A stretch of 44,335 bases of DNA from JBDTDV01 sp039922875 (GTDB lineage Bacteria; Actinomycetota; Actinomycetes; Actinomycetales; Microbacteriaceae), in the NCBI GenBank assembly GCA_039922875.1, contig JBDTDV010000042.1, positions 1 to 44,335 of the forward strand, read 5' to 3'. Position 1 is the first letter of the stretch, and the number at the start of each line of letters is the position of its first letter. Made by a program: the position numbers and the translations under genes. A model generated the notes under the pieces. The model ran no database searches. It worked only from the letters and a program-made list of their open reading frames with translations, and was not told where the DNA came from. This document shows positions 8,257 through 16,674 of this stretch, piece after piece.

Positions 8257-9050
8257 TTGTCGTCTTCTTCCGGCTCGAACCAGGTGGCTTGCGGTCCGGT
8301 GAGCACGATGTCCCAGCGAAAACCGAGCGCCCACTCCGGGGAGGTCAGCTCGTGATCGTAATTCGCCACGAGCCGGTCGCGAGCCCGCGGGTCCACGATC
8401 GAGTTGTAGATCGGATCCAGCGGGAATAGCGGATCACCCGGGAAGTACATCTGGGTGACGATCCGCTGGGTGAACGCATTGCCGAACAGGGAGAAGTGGA
8501 TGTGCGCCGGCCGCCACGCGTTCGTGTGGTTGCGCCACGGGTAGGCGCCGGGCTTGATAGTGATGAACTGGTACCTGCCATCGTCATCGGTGATGGTGCG
8601 GCCGGCCCCGGTGAAGTTCGGGTCGATGGGGGCGGGATGCTGATCGCGCTGGTGGATATAGCGCCCGGCCGAGTTCGCCTGCCAGACCTCGACCAGCTGG
8701 TTGCGCACCGGGCGGCCGTTGCCGTCGAGTACCCGGCCGGCGACCACAATCCTGGCGCCGAGCGGTTCACCGGAATGCTGGATGGTGAGGTCGCTCTCGA
8801 CCTCACCGACGTCGCGGTGCCCGAATGCGGGCGAGACCAACTCGATCGTCTCCGGGTCGACGTGGCGCAGGTCCTTGGTCGGATGTCGCAGGATACTGCT
8901 GCGATACGGTGCGTAATCGAGCGTCGTGCGATGGTCCACCGCCGCACCGCCATCGATCGCGCGCTGGAAATCGGCGCTACGAGCACTGATCTCCGCGGTG
9001 ATCTCGTTCTGAGTGCTGAGCCTGACAGCCGCCTGTTGAATTGCCGGCAC
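8253..9050 (-). CDS. pcaH: Protocatechuate 3,4-dioxygenase beta subunit
   Basis: This 265-residue catalytic subunit binds non-heme Fe(III). The four expected ligands are present: Tyr131 (GRYIHQ), Tyr170 (PGAYPW), and His183 and His185 (RPAHIHFS). The N-terminal region carries YAPYRSSILRHP and the family motif FGHRDVGEVESDLT. The chosen start is GTG 9050, which follows AGGAAGAGG. It is the first gene of pcaHGBDC; the promoter must lie in the 117-bp gap to the iclR gene, where a perfect 15-bp palindrome is found. Confidence 0.95.
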   Translation of the reverse strand: MPAIQQAAVRLSTQNEITAEISARSADFQRAIDGGAAVDHRTTLDYAPYRSSILRHPTKDLRHVDPETIELVSPAFGHRDVGEVESDLTIQHSGEPLGARIVVAGRVLDGNGRPVRNQLVEVWQANSAGRYIHQRDQHPAPIDPNFTGAGRTITDDDGRYQFITIKPGAYPWRNHTNAWRPAHIHFSLFGNAFTQRIVTQMYFPGDPLFPLDPIYNSIVDPRARDRLVANYDHELTSPEWALGFRWDIVLTGPQATWFEPEEDDK

Positions 9051-9161
9051 GGAATTCCTCTTCCTTGAAGTTTCGTCATGAGCCGATGGTCGCGGGCTGG
9101 TCTCGCCGCGCCTTCCGCGCATTGACAGTGACAGGTTCTGCGGTGCGAAACAATGCATGAG

Positions 9162-9176
9162 TTCCGCTCAGCGGAA
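9162..9176. promoter_or_regulatory. 15-bp perfect palindrome, candidate IclR-type operator of pcaH
   Basis: TTCCGCTCAGCGGAA has 7-bp perfect arms around one base. It overlaps the stop codon of the adjacent iclR gene (TCA 9168-9170) and lies about 112 bp upstream of the pcaH start, a position suited to an activator. Binding by the neighbouring IclR protein is inference. Confidence 0.6.
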
Positions 9177-9956
9177 AGTATGAGTCCCGTGCCGGTCCAT
9201 CAACTCGAACAATCCCGCCGAGATCCCTGTCGCGGCGCGGTGCAATACCGGAACCAGCCGAGAGACGTCGGCCTGCACGGTGTGGGTGACCAGACCGACC
9301 GCTGCCAGCGGCCGGCTGTCCCGACCGAACACGGCGACCGCGAGCGAGGTGTTTCCGAGGCTCTGTTCCTGGTGTGTTTCGCTATATCCGCGCTCGCGGA
9401 TCTCGCGCAACTGCGCGCGGATCCGCGCCTGGCTGGTCAGAGAGAACTTGGTCGGCCGCTCCAAGCGCCTGGCGAAGTACCCGCTGAGGAAAGCCTCGTC
9501 CTGGTAGGCCAGTAGTGCCTTGCCGACGCCGGTGGTGTGCAGCGGCAGCCGGCCGCCCATCCTGCTGATCGTCGGTACCGCGTACGGCCCGACCAGCCGC
9601 GCCACGTACAACGCCTGGAAGCCGTCCAGGATGGCGAAGTGCACGTTTTCGGCGGTCGCTTCGTAGAGGGTAAGCAGCCACGGCAGCGCCGACTCGCGCA
9701 ACTCGATGCTGATCGGGCTCAGTTCGCCTAGTTCCCACAGGCGTAATCCGACGGTGTAGTGCCCGCCGTCGTCTTTGGCGAGCAAGCCGGCACGCACCAG
9801 CTCGGCCAGCATCCGGTGGGCGGTGGTGGTGGCCAGTCCGGACCGGGCCGCGAGCTCGGTAAGGGTGAGTCGGTGGTGCTCCTCGTCGAATCCGGCGAGC
9901 AACCGGGCGGCGCGGGCCAGGACGGAGTCACCGGCGGCACTGGTGTTTCCCGCCAT
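9168..9956 (-). CDS. IclR family transcriptional regulator, likely activator of pcaHGBDC
   Basis: This 262-residue protein has a winged HTH at about residues 12-72 (LTELAARSGLATTTAHRML, then GHYTVGLRLWELG) and an IclR effector domain (AENVHFAILDGFQALYVARL, GGRLPLHTTGVGKALLAY, RGYSETHQEQSLGNTSLAVA). It differs clearly from the other IclR protein at 1661-2503, so the cluster has two IclR regulators. It lies directly upstream of pcaH in the same direction, 117 bp away, and the spacer palindrome overlaps its stop codon. Local activation of the ring-cleavage operon in response to a pathway intermediate is the likely role. Confidence 0.92.
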   Translation of the reverse strand: MAGNTSAAGDSVLARAARLLAGFDEEHHRLTLTELAARSGLATTTAHRMLAELVRAGLLAKDDGGHYTVGLRLWELGELSPISIELRESALPWLLTLYEATAENVHFAILDGFQALYVARLVGPYAVPTISRMGGRLPLHTTGVGKALLAYQDEAFLSGYFARRLERPTKFSLTSQARIRAQLREIRERGYSETHQEQSLGNTSLAVAVFGRDSRPLAAVGLVTHTVQADVSRLVPVLHRAATGISAGLFELMDRHGTHTFR

Positions 9957-9978
9957 GAGTCAATCCTACGGAGCCTCG

Positions 9979-10896
9979 CTAGCCGGCGTGCTCAGTCATC
10001 CAGGCGTATGGGTCGATCGCGGTGCCGTTGATGTGGATCTCAAGGTGAAGATGTGGCGCGGTGCTGGCTCCGGTGCTGCCGACCAGGCCGACGACCTGGC
10101 CACCGGTCACCGTATCGCCGACGGACAAGGTGAGCGATCCGTACTCCATGTGCGCATATAGGCTGCTGACCCGTTGCCCGTCGATCTCGTGGTCGATCTT
10201 CACGTACACTCCCCACCCGCTGGCTGGGTTTCCGATTGCGCTCACCACGCCGCCGGCGATCGCGTGGATCGGGGTTCCGGCGCCGGGGTTGAGGTCAAGG
10301 CCCTGGTGATCAGAAGAGCAGCCGCTACAGGGTGAGTCGCGGTAACCGAAGCCGCTGCTGATCCGTACCGGCATCGGGAACGGCCACTGGACCGCGGCGC
10401 CGCTTGCGGGGGCGGCCTCGTACCCTTCCGCCGTGGGCGGGGGCGCTGGCGGAGGTGGGGGAGGTGCGGCGGTGACGGTGTAACCGTCGCGTACCACGGC
10501 GTCCCCCGGGCCGGTTGAGACCGGCAGCACCTGTGCGGCGGCGGCAACGATCGGACTCTGGGCATAAGTCGAGTGTGTCGGCCGCGCGTTTGCCGGAAGG
10601 GCGTAGGTAGCGATCAGGGTCATCGCGAACCCGAGGCCGATCAGGGTGGACCGTCGACCTGGAGGCCGTACGGCGACTCGTCGCACCGCTGCGGGGGACG
10701 TTTGTGGCTTTCGCGGTCGCCGCGCCGCGCTGGTGCGGCCCCGGTCGCCGTTGCGCTGCCGTGTTTCGGCCTCGTGGCGGGCTCGTCGCGAGGGATATAC
10801 CGGCTCGGTGTTTAGCGGCTCCGCGGTAGCTCGGGGGTCGGCGGTTGGGGCGGGCGCAGGGCCCGCAGGGAAGTGAGCGTCGACGCGCTCAGCCAT
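9979..10896 (-). CDS. M23 family metalloendopeptidase (LytM domain), membrane-anchored
   Basis: This 305-residue protein has a basic, disordered N-terminal tail, a hydrophobic segment (STLIGLGFAMTLIATYALPA, about residues 90-112) as signal anchor, a proline stretch (PPPPPPAPPP) and a C-terminal peptidase M23 domain. The zinc motif HQGLDL and the second metal-site motif HLHLEIH are present, together with SSGFGYRDSP and GNPASGWGVYVKIDH. It should act on peptidoglycan cross-bridges outside the membrane. ATG 10896 was chosen; the frame continues to 11016 without family support. The Shine-Dalgarno is weak (GAGCAAG). An active M23 enzyme is likely because both zinc motifs are intact. Confidence 0.88.
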   Translation of the reverse strand: MAERVDAHFPAGPAPAPTADPRATAEPLNTEPVYPSRRARHEAETRQRNGDRGRTSAARRPRKPQTSPAAVRRVAVRPPGRRSTLIGLGFAMTLIATYALPANARPTHSTYAQSPIVAAAAQVLPVSTGPGDAVVRDGYTVTAAPPPPPPAPPPTAEGYEAAPASGAAVQWPFPMPVRISSGFGYRDSPCSGCSSDHQGLDLNPGAGTPIHAIAGGVVSAIGNPASGWGVYVKIDHEIDGQRVSSLYAHMEYGSLTLSVGDTVTGGQVVGLVGSTGASTAPHLHLEIHINGTAIDPYAWMTEHAG

Positions 10897-11031
10897 TAAT
10901 GCTTGCTCGGGTGCGGTACATGCCGGTCGCCATTCGGGTGTCGGGGGTTGGGGGTTCGGGGCGTGCGTGGGCTTTGAATATTCCGAACACCATACCGGGT
11001 TACGCTGAATAGGCAATCAATTCTGTAAATC

Positions 11032-11469
11032 TCAGTTCGCATTGCGGTGAATCAAGCGCGACAGCACTATCGCACTACGGGTGTGGTCGACGTTCGGCGC
11101 CAGGCGTACCCGTTCCAGTGCGGCCTCGAGGCTGCTGATGTTGCGCGAGCGAATGTGCACGATCGCATCGGCACTGCCGGTGACCGTGCCGGCATCCACC
11201 ACCTCGGGCACGCTGGAAAGGATCCGAAGCAGCTCCTCCGGAGCCACCGTACCCCGGCAAAACAGCTCGACGTACGCCTCGGTGTTCATCCCGTCCACGG
11301 AGGGATCCACCTGGATCGTGAAGCCGCGGATCACCCCATCGCCGACCAGCCGGTCGACACGACGTTTAACCGCGGATGGGGACAGGCCCACGCGGGAACC
11401 GATTTCTCCATAGCCGGCGCGCGCATTTCGGCGAAGGAGATCTAGAATATTACGGTCCAGGTTGTCCAT
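11032..11469 (-). CDS. Lrp/AsnC family transcriptional regulator
   Basis: This 145-residue protein has an N-terminal HTH (LDRNILDLLRRNARAGYGEI, then GLSPSAVKRRVDRL) and a C-terminal RAM effector domain (VPEVVDAGTVTGSADAIVHI, then LSRLI). It is divergent from ddaH-rocD. The same arrangement (AsnC-type regulator beside ddaH-like and rocD genes) is known from Mycobacterium tuberculosis around Rv2321c-Rv2324. It probably controls arginine/ornithine use in response to an amino acid. The start ATG 11469 sits exactly 6 nt after a TAGGGT box, so the mRNA is probably leaderless. Confidence 0.93.
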   Translation of the reverse strand: MDNLDRNILDLLRRNARAGYGEIGSRVGLSPSAVKRRVDRLVGDGVIRGFTIQVDPSVDGMNTEAYVELFCRGTVAPEELLRILSSVPEVVDAGTVTGSADAIVHIRSRNISSLEAALERVRLAPNVDHTRSAIVLSRLIHRNAN

Positions 11470-11475
11470 TCGGCT

Positions 11476-11509
11476 ACCCTATGCCTGTTCTTTGCGTAAG
11501 ACAACGCAA
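11476..11509 (-). promoter_or_regulatory. lrp promoter and overlapping palindromic operator candidate
   Basis: On the minus strand TTGTCT (11504-11499), a 17-nt spacer and TAGGGT (11481-11476) form a promoter whose predicted start point is the lrp ATG. The plus strand carries TTGCGT-N6-ACGCAA (11492-11509), perfect 6-bp arms, lying over the -35 box. This fits autoregulation plus control of the divergent ddaH. Promoter call is by motif only. Confidence 0.55.
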
Positions 11510-11572
11510 TCACGCTGGAAAGCCGCGCAACACAGCGAGAAACACCGGATATGTGCGTGTGACACTGGAGGT

Positions 11573-12433
11573 ATGTCTAACACCATGCTCGACGAACAAC
11601 CTTCCGCTACCTCCCGTACGGCCACCGCGCGCAGCTATCTGATGTGCCGCCCGGAGTACTTCACGGTCAGCTACCGGATCAATCCGTGGATGCATCCCCA
11701 GGAGCCCACCGACACCGCGTTGGCGGTTCGGCAGTGGGAAGAGCTGTACCGCACATTTACCGGGCTGGGCCACGAGGTTCTGCTGATCGACCCGATTGAG
11801 GGTTTGCCCGACATGGTTTACTCGGCCAACGGCGGATTCATCGTGGACGGCATCGCCTACGGGGCTAGCTTCACCTACGCCGAGCGTCAGCCGGAGGGTC
11901 CGGCCTACATGGACTGGTTCCGAGCCAACGGTTTTAGGGTGGCCGGGCCGGCCAATGTCAACGAGGGCGAGGGCGACTTCATGCTCGTCGGCGACACGAT
12001 CCTCGCCGGCACCGGCTTCCGCACGACGGCCGAAAGCCACCAGGAGGTAGCCAGCACCTTCGATCGCGAGGTGGTCAGCCTGAGTCTGGTCGACCCGCGC
12101 TTCTACCACCTTGACACCGCGATCTCGGTGCTGGACCCGTTGACCGGCGACAAGCAGGCCAACATTGCCTACCTGCCGTCGGCTTTCGACGAGCCGAGCC
12201 GCCGAATTCTTGCTGAGCGGTATCCGAACGCAATCCACGTCAGCGATACGGATGCCACCGTGCTCGGCCTGAACTCGATCAGCGACGGACTCAACGTGGT
12301 GATCGCCTCCCGTGCCACCGGGTTCGAGGCCCAATTGCGCGAGCGCGGCTACAATCCGATAGGCGTCGACCTCTCCGAATTGCTGCTCGGCGGTGGCGGG
12401 GTCAAGTGCTGCACCTTGGAGTTAAGGCGATGA
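11573..12433 (+). CDS. ddaH: Dimethylarginine dimethylaminohydrolase-like amidinotransferase (dimethylargininase)
   Basis: This 286-residue protein of the guanidino-group-modifying (pentein) superfamily has the catalytic Cys near the C-terminus (GGGGVKCCTLEL), the His in FYHLDTAISVL and the substrate-binding PDMVYSANGGF and EGEGDFM segments. At under 300 residues it is the DDAH type, not the 400-residue arginine deiminase. DDAH enzymes hydrolyse methylarginines to citrulline and an amine; a related ornithine- or arginine-directed activity is possible. ATG 11573 directly follows GGAGGT and lies 6 nt after GACACT, so it may be leaderless; ATG 11585 is the alternative. Its stop overlaps rocD (ATGA). 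Confidence 0.85.
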   Translation: MSNTMLDEQPSATSRTATARSYLMCRPEYFTVSYRINPWMHPQEPTDTALAVRQWEELYRTFTGLGHEVLLIDPIEGLPDMVYSANGGFIVDGIAYGASFTYAERQPEGPAYMDWFRANGFRVAGPANVNEGEGDFMLVGDTILAGTGFRTTAESHQEVASTFDREVVSLSLVDPRFYHLDTAISVLDPLTGDKQANIAYLPSAFDEPSRRILAERYPNAIHVSDTDATVLGLNSISDGLNVVIASRATGFEAQLRERGYNPIGVDLSELLLGGGGVKCCTLELRR

Positions 12434-13695
12434 CCGCCAACGGCGTCGCAGCCGTGACGAGTCCGGCTAGCGCTGGCAGCCTCACCCCGGACACGGCTTC
12501 GGCCCTCGACCGGGAGGAGCTGCATGTCGCGCACAACTACCATCCGCTACCGGTGGTCGTCGAGTCCGGCGATGGCGCGTGGGTCACCGACATCGATGGC
12601 CGCCGATACCTGGACTGCCTCGCGGCATATTCGGCAATCAACTTCGGCCACTCGAACCCGGTGCTGCTGGATGCCGCGCGCAGCCAGCTGAGCAAGATCA
12701 CCTTGACCTCTCGCGCGTTCTACAACGACCAGCTTGGCCCGTTCGCCGAGGCGTTGGCCACGCTCTGCGGCAAGGACATGGTGTTGCCGATGAACACCGG
12801 CGCCGAAGCCGTCGAGTCGGGCATCAAGGTTGCCCGCGCCTGGGGCTACCGGGTCAAGGGGGTGGCCGCCAACCAGGCCAACATCATCGTGGCAGCCGGA
12901 AACTTCCATGGCCGGACCACGACGATCGTGGGCTTTTCCGACGACCCGACTGCGCGCGACGACTTCGGCCCTTTCACTCCGGGATTCCGCACCGTCCCGT
13001 ACGGCGATGCGACGGCGCTCGCCTCAGCCATTGATGCGAACACCGTCGCCGTACTGATCGAGCCGATTCAGGGGGAGGCGGGTATCCTGGTGCCGCCAGC
13101 GGAGTATCTGCCCGCCGTTCGCGATATCTGCAGTCGAGAGAATGTGCTCTTCATCGCCGACGAGATCCAGTCCGGACTCGGTCGCACCGGTGCGACGTTT
13201 GCCTGCGATCTGGTCGGCGTGGTCCCCGACCTGTATTTGCTCGGCAAGGCTTTGGGTGGCGGCATCGTTGCGCTTTCGGCCGTGGTCGGGAACGCGGATG
13301 TTCTGGGAGTGCTACGCCCGGGTGAGCACGGCTCCACCTTCGGCGGTAATCCGCTGGCCACGGCGGTGGGCCGCGCGGTGGTTGAGATGCTGTCGACGGG
13401 GAAGTACCAGGAGCGCGCCCGGGTGCTCGGTATCCGGCTGCACAATGGTCTTCGCGCGTTGATCGGTCATGGTGTCCTCGAGGTGCGCGGCGCAGGGCTC
13501 TGGGCCGGGATCGATGTCGACCCGGCACTGGCCACCGGACGCGAGGTGTGTGAGCGGCTTGCGCAACGCGGTCTATTGGCCAAGGACACGCACGGCTCGA
13601 CGATCCGGCTCGCGCCGCCCATTGTGATCGAGCCGTCCGAAGTGGACTGGGCGGTGCAACAACTGGAGGCCGTCCTGCTCGATCTGCGGTCCTGA
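12430..13695 (+). CDS. rocD: Ornithine aminotransferase (ornithine--oxo-acid transaminase)
   Basis: This 421-residue class III PLP aminotransferase moves the delta-amino group of ornithine to 2-oxoglutarate, giving glutamate-5-semialdehyde. The PLP lysine is Lys273 (LLGKALGGG). Also present are DEIQSGLGRTG, the NTGAEAVESGIKVAR cofactor loop, EPIQGEAGI and HGSTFGGNPLA. ATG 12430 overlaps the ddaH stop, so the two are translationally coupled. Together they make a short arginine-derivative/ornithine degradation unit under the divergent Lrp regulator. Arginase and P5C dehydrogenase are not in the window. Confidence 0.94.
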   Translation: MTANGVAAVTSPASAGSLTPDTASALDREELHVAHNYHPLPVVVESGDGAWVTDIDGRRYLDCLAAYSAINFGHSNPVLLDAARSQLSKITLTSRAFYNDQLGPFAEALATLCGKDMVLPMNTGAEAVESGIKVARAWGYRVKGVAANQANIIVAAGNFHGRTTTIVGFSDDPTARDDFGPFTPGFRTVPYGDATALASAIDANTVAVLIEPIQGEAGILVPPAEYLPAVRDICSRENVLFIADEIQSGLGRTGATFACDLVGVVPDLYLLGKALGGGIVALSAVVGNADVLGVLRPGEHGSTFGGNPLATAVGRAVVEMLSTGKYQERARVLGIRLHNGLRALIGHGVLEVRGAGLWAGIDVDPALATGREVCERLAQRGLLAKDTHGSTIRLAPPIVIEPSEVDWAVQQLEAVLLDLRS

Positions 13696-13728
13696 ACCAC
13701 CCGACCGTTTGGGCAGTGGGGTCTGGGG

Positions 13729-14988
13729 TCAGCGAGCGGAAACGGGCGCGACCGGCAGTGGGCGCGGGGACAGCCGCTCAAGCTGGGTCACGTGCGCAGG
13801 GTTCAACTCGTCGAGGCTCGCGACACCGAGCAGTCGCATCGTGCGTTCGACTTGGCTGGTGAGAATCTCGATTGCACGGTCGACCCCCTCCCGTCCGCCG
13901 GCCATCAGGCCGTACAGGTAGGCCCGCCCGACCAGGGTGAATCGGGCGCCAAGGGCGATCGCCGCGACGATGTCGGCGCCGCTCATGATCCCGGTGTCCA
14001 GCAGGATCTCGGTATCGGCGCCCACCTCGCGGACGACCTCCGGCAGCAGATGGAACGGGATCGGCGCCCGGTCGAGTTGACGGCCGCCGTGGTTGGAGAG
14101 CACGATGCCGTCCACGCCCATCGCGGCGAGCTTGCGCGCATCATCGACGTTCTGCACACCCTTCACGACCAGCTTTCCCGGCCACTGGCCCTTGATCCAG
14201 GCCAGGTCCTCGAAGGTGACCGTCGGGTCGAACATGGAGTCGATCATCGCCGCCACGGTTCCCGACCATCGGTCCAGGGAGGCGAAGGCCAAAGGCTCGG
14301 TGGTCAGGAAGTTGAACCACCACTCTGGGCGCGGGAGCGCGTTGAGCACGGTTTTCGGGGTCAGGGTCGGCGGAATGGTCATCCCGTTGCGGACGTCGCG
14401 CAGCCGTGCACCCGCCACTGGAACATCCACCGTCACCAGCAGCGTGTCGAATCCGGCCGCCGCGGCACGATTGACCAGCGCCATCGACCGATCCCGGTCC
14501 TTCCACATGTACAGCTGGAACCAGTTGCGCCCGTTAGGGTTCGCGGTCTGAACGTCTTCGATCGCGGAGGTCCCCATCGTGGACAGTGAGAACGGAATGC
14601 CGGCGGCCCCTGCCGCTGCGGCCCCGGCGATCTCGCCCTCGGTCTGCATCATCCGGGTGAAACCGGTCGGTGCGATGCCGAACGGCAGCGCTACCGGCCC
14701 CCCGAGTACTTCGCGGGTGGTATCGACGTGGGAGACGTCTCGCAGGATGGCCGGGTGAAACCGAATATCCTCGAAGGCCTGCCTGGCGCGGGCAATCGAC
14801 AGCTCTGCTTCGGCCGCTCCATCCGTGTAATCGAACGCGGCAGTGGGGGTGCGCCGCTTGGCGATGGTGCGCAAATCGTAGATCGTGAGGGCGGCATCCA
14901 GACGGCGTTTCTTGGCGTTGAATTCCGGCCTCTTGAACTTCATCAGCGGTGCGAGGTCGTGAACGCTTGGAAATCGTCGTGCAACCAT
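13729..14988 (-). CDS. lldD: L-lactate dehydrogenase (FMN-dependent, quinone-linked)
   Basis: This 419-residue alpha-hydroxyacid oxidase family protein has GIAPTGFTRMMQTEGE (FMN site), WFQLYMWKDRDRSMALV, LVTVDVPVAGARLRDVRNGM and the catalytic His in LSNHGGRQLD. ILLDTGIMSGADIVAAIALGA is the C-terminal FMN phosphate loop. It oxidises L-lactate to pyruvate at the membrane; lactate 2-monooxygenase or another hydroxyacid substrate remains possible. ATG 14988 follows GGAGGAG at ideal spacing. A perfect LldR-type palindrome lies 21-35 bp upstream, supporting lactate control by a GntR regulator encoded elsewhere. Confidence 0.9.
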   Translation of the reverse strand: MVARRFPSVHDLAPLMKFKRPEFNAKKRRLDAALTIYDLRTIAKRRTPTAAFDYTDGAAEAELSIARARQAFEDIRFHPAILRDVSHVDTTREVLGGPVALPFGIAPTGFTRMMQTEGEIAGAAAAGAAGIPFSLSTMGTSAIEDVQTANPNGRNWFQLYMWKDRDRSMALVNRAAAAGFDTLLVTVDVPVAGARLRDVRNGMTIPPTLTPKTVLNALPRPEWWFNFLTTEPLAFASLDRWSGTVAAMIDSMFDPTVTFEDLAWIKGQWPGKLVVKGVQNVDDARKLAAMGVDGIVLSNHGGRQLDRAPIPFHLLPEVVREVGADTEILLDTGIMSGADIVAAIALGARFTLVGRAYLYGLMAGGREGVDRAIEILTSQVERTMRLLGVASLDELNPAHVTQLERLSPRPLPVAPVSAR

Positions 14989-15008
14989 GGGTGCTCCTCC
15001 GCCGTCTT

Positions 15009-15023
15009 TGTGGTCTGACCACA
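15009..15023. promoter_or_regulatory. LldR/FadR-type GntR operator upstream of lldD
   Basis: TGTGGTCTGACCACA is a perfect 15-bp palindrome (7-bp arms, central T) containing TGGTCTGACCA, matching the TGGT-N3-ACCA pattern recognised by FadR-subfamily GntR regulators such as LldR and PdhR. It sits between the divergent lldD and hydrolase genes, close to the lldD start, where it would block transcription. Confidence 0.7.
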
Positions 15024-15098
15024 GGGTACGCGGTTCGGCACTCCGGTGCCAACCGCAAACCGGCGCCAATCGCTACACTGACGGAACGGGGAGGCATC

Positions 15099-16010
15099 GT
15101 GCCAGCTCAGACCAGCCCACAGCAGCGCACCTTCATCGACGCGCACGGGGTGACCATTCACTTCTACGCCTGGCGGGTCGAGAACCCACGAGCCGAGAAC
15201 CCACGAGCCATTGTGCAGTTGGAACACGGTATCGGCGAGTATGCGCTGCGCTATCAGCAACTCGCGGATCGCCTGAACGACGCCGGCTATGCGGTGTACG
15301 CCGACGATCATCGCGGCCACGGCGCGACCGGCATGGAGCAAACCCACGGTGATCACTCAAAGCTCGGAAGGCTTGGACCCGGCGGGTTGCGTGCGGTAGT
15401 CGTTGACGTTCAGCAGTTGACCGGCATCATCGCGGCGGAGAACCCCGGGGTGCCGATCGTGCTCTTGGGGCACAGCCTCGGCTCGTTGCTGGCCCAGAAG
15501 GTGATCAACCGGGATTCCGGAAGTTATGCGGCAGCCGTGCTCACCGGGACCGCATACCGGATGCCCGGTTCGATGGAGGCCGGTGACCTCAACAAGCGCC
15601 ACAAACACCTCGGCACGACCGGCCACGAGTGGCTCAGCCGGGACCCCGCCGTGCCTGCGGCGTTTGCGGCCGATCCGCTCACCTTCGACGCCGACATCCT
15701 CAAACTTTTCGGCATCGCCGATAGCCTTCGCCTCTTCGGCCGGCCGGCCAGGCGGCTGCCGAACGACCTTCCGCTGCTCATTCAGATCGGCAGCGACGAT
15801 TCTCTCGGTGGTGAGGCGAGCGTGCTGCGGTTGGCCGAAAGCTATTTGCATCGCTCCGGGCTCAGCGATATTCAGGCCATCGTGTACCCGGGCGCCCGCC
15901 ACGAGGTTTTCAACGAGACTAACCGCGCCGAGGTGATGGATGACCTGGTCCAGTGGCTGAATTCCCGGTTCCCATCGCCGGGAACGAGCTCCCCTACGCG
16001 GCGGCTTTGA
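15099..16010 (+). CDS. Alpha/beta hydrolase (monoacylglycerol lipase-like)
   Basis: This 303-residue serine hydrolase has the nucleophile elbow GHSLGS, an early HG motif (QLEHGIGEYALRY), YADDHRGHGATG and a C-terminal GARHEVFNE histidine, with an acidic residue in IQIGSDD. The order matches the monoglyceride lipase/lysophospholipase subfamily (Hydrolase_4). GTG 15099 follows GGGGAGG. Codons near residue 30 carry a tandem 15-bp duplication giving ENPRAENPRA. Its 3' end overlaps the convergent lipoprotein gene by 17 bp. Substrate is not known; lipid ester hydrolysis is the family expectation. Confidence 0.85.
   Translation: MPAQTSPQQRTFIDAHGVTIHFYAWRVENPRAENPRAIVQLEHGIGEYALRYQQLADRLNDAGYAVYADDHRGHGATGMEQTHGDHSKLGRLGPGGLRAVVVDVQQLTGIIAAENPGVPIVLLGHSLGSLLAQKVINRDSGSYAAAVLTGTAYRMPGSMEAGDLNKRHKHLGTTGHEWLSRDPAVPAAFAADPLTFDADILKLFGIADSLRLFGRPARRLPNDLPLLIQIGSDDSLGGEASVLRLAESYLHRSGLSDIQAIVYPGARHEVFNETNRAEVMDDLVQWLNSRFPSPGTSSPTRRL
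15181..15209. repeat. 15-bp in-frame tandem duplication in the hydrolase gene
   Basis: AGAACCCACGAGCCG (15181-15195) is followed by an almost complete second copy (15196-15209). Being a multiple of three it simply duplicates ENPRA in the protein. Confidence 0.85.
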
Positions 16011-16674
16011 AGGCGTCCGGTAGTGCGGTCTGATCGAACCGGAAGACGGTGCTCAGATCCTTGCCGCGGATGGTGGAACTCGAGAAATATGCGATCCCCC
16101 ACTCGTCGATGAACGACTGATCAGCGAAAACGCACGGTGCGATGGTGGTGTCCTCATGGTCGGTCGTGTCGACCAGCCCGCCGTTGCTGCCGGTGCCGTA
16201 GTCGGATGCCCCGCCCAGCTTGGCGCACAGGACCGCCGCCGGGTTGGCACCGCCCTTGCTCTGCTCCAGTGGCGTCTTCGACAAGTAGGCAAGCGCCGCG
16301 AGCGTCGGCTGCTGTGAGTAGAGCGAGACCAGATCGACGAAGATTCGGGATTTCGTGTCGTCTTTGGCCTGGAACCGGCACAGGTTCACCGGGGCCCCGA
16401 GCTTGACCCAACTGGCCGGATCGCCGTTCGTGCCATAGCTGGGCTGGCGGGATTGCACGGTGCCGCCCTTGTCGGTGCAGTACGCATCGGCGGCCGCGAG
16501 GTCGAAGGAGCCGGGGGTGGCCGATGCGGATGTCACGGGAGTTGCGCTTTGCGATGCGGCGGGTGCCGTGCCACCGGAGGCACACGCAGTGGTGACCAGG
16601 ATCAACGCCAGGCAGACGCCGGTGAGGCCGACAGTGCGGCGCCAGCGCGCGGTACGGAGTGTATTTGACGTCAC
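15994..16674 (-). CDS. Putative secreted lipoprotein of unknown function
   Basis: This 226-residue protein starts at GTG 16674 after GAAGGTG. The N-terminus is basic, then hydrophobic (TVGLTGVCLALILV), ending in TTACASGG, a lipobox-like cysteine (the -3 residue is not the usual Leu). A Ser/Thr/Ala linker follows, then a domain with several cysteines (AYCTDKGG, NLCRFQ, VLCAKLGG, APCVFAD) that could form two disulfides. I do not recognise a named catalytic domain; small actinobacterial lipoproteins with a conserved Cys-rich DUF look like this. It is divergent from the lipoate ligase gene and overlaps the hydrolase 3' end. Confidence 0.7.
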   Translation of the reverse strand: MTSNTLRTARWRRTVGLTGVCLALILVTTACASGGTAPAASQSATPVTSASATPGSFDLAAADAYCTDKGGTVQSRQPSYGTNGDPASWVKLGAPVNLCRFQAKDDTKSRIFVDLVSLYSQQPTLAALAYLSKTPLEQSKGGANPAAVLCAKLGGASDYGTGSNGGLVDTTDHEDTTIAPCVFADQSFIDEWGIAYFSSSTIRGKDLSTVFRFDQTALPDAFKAAA

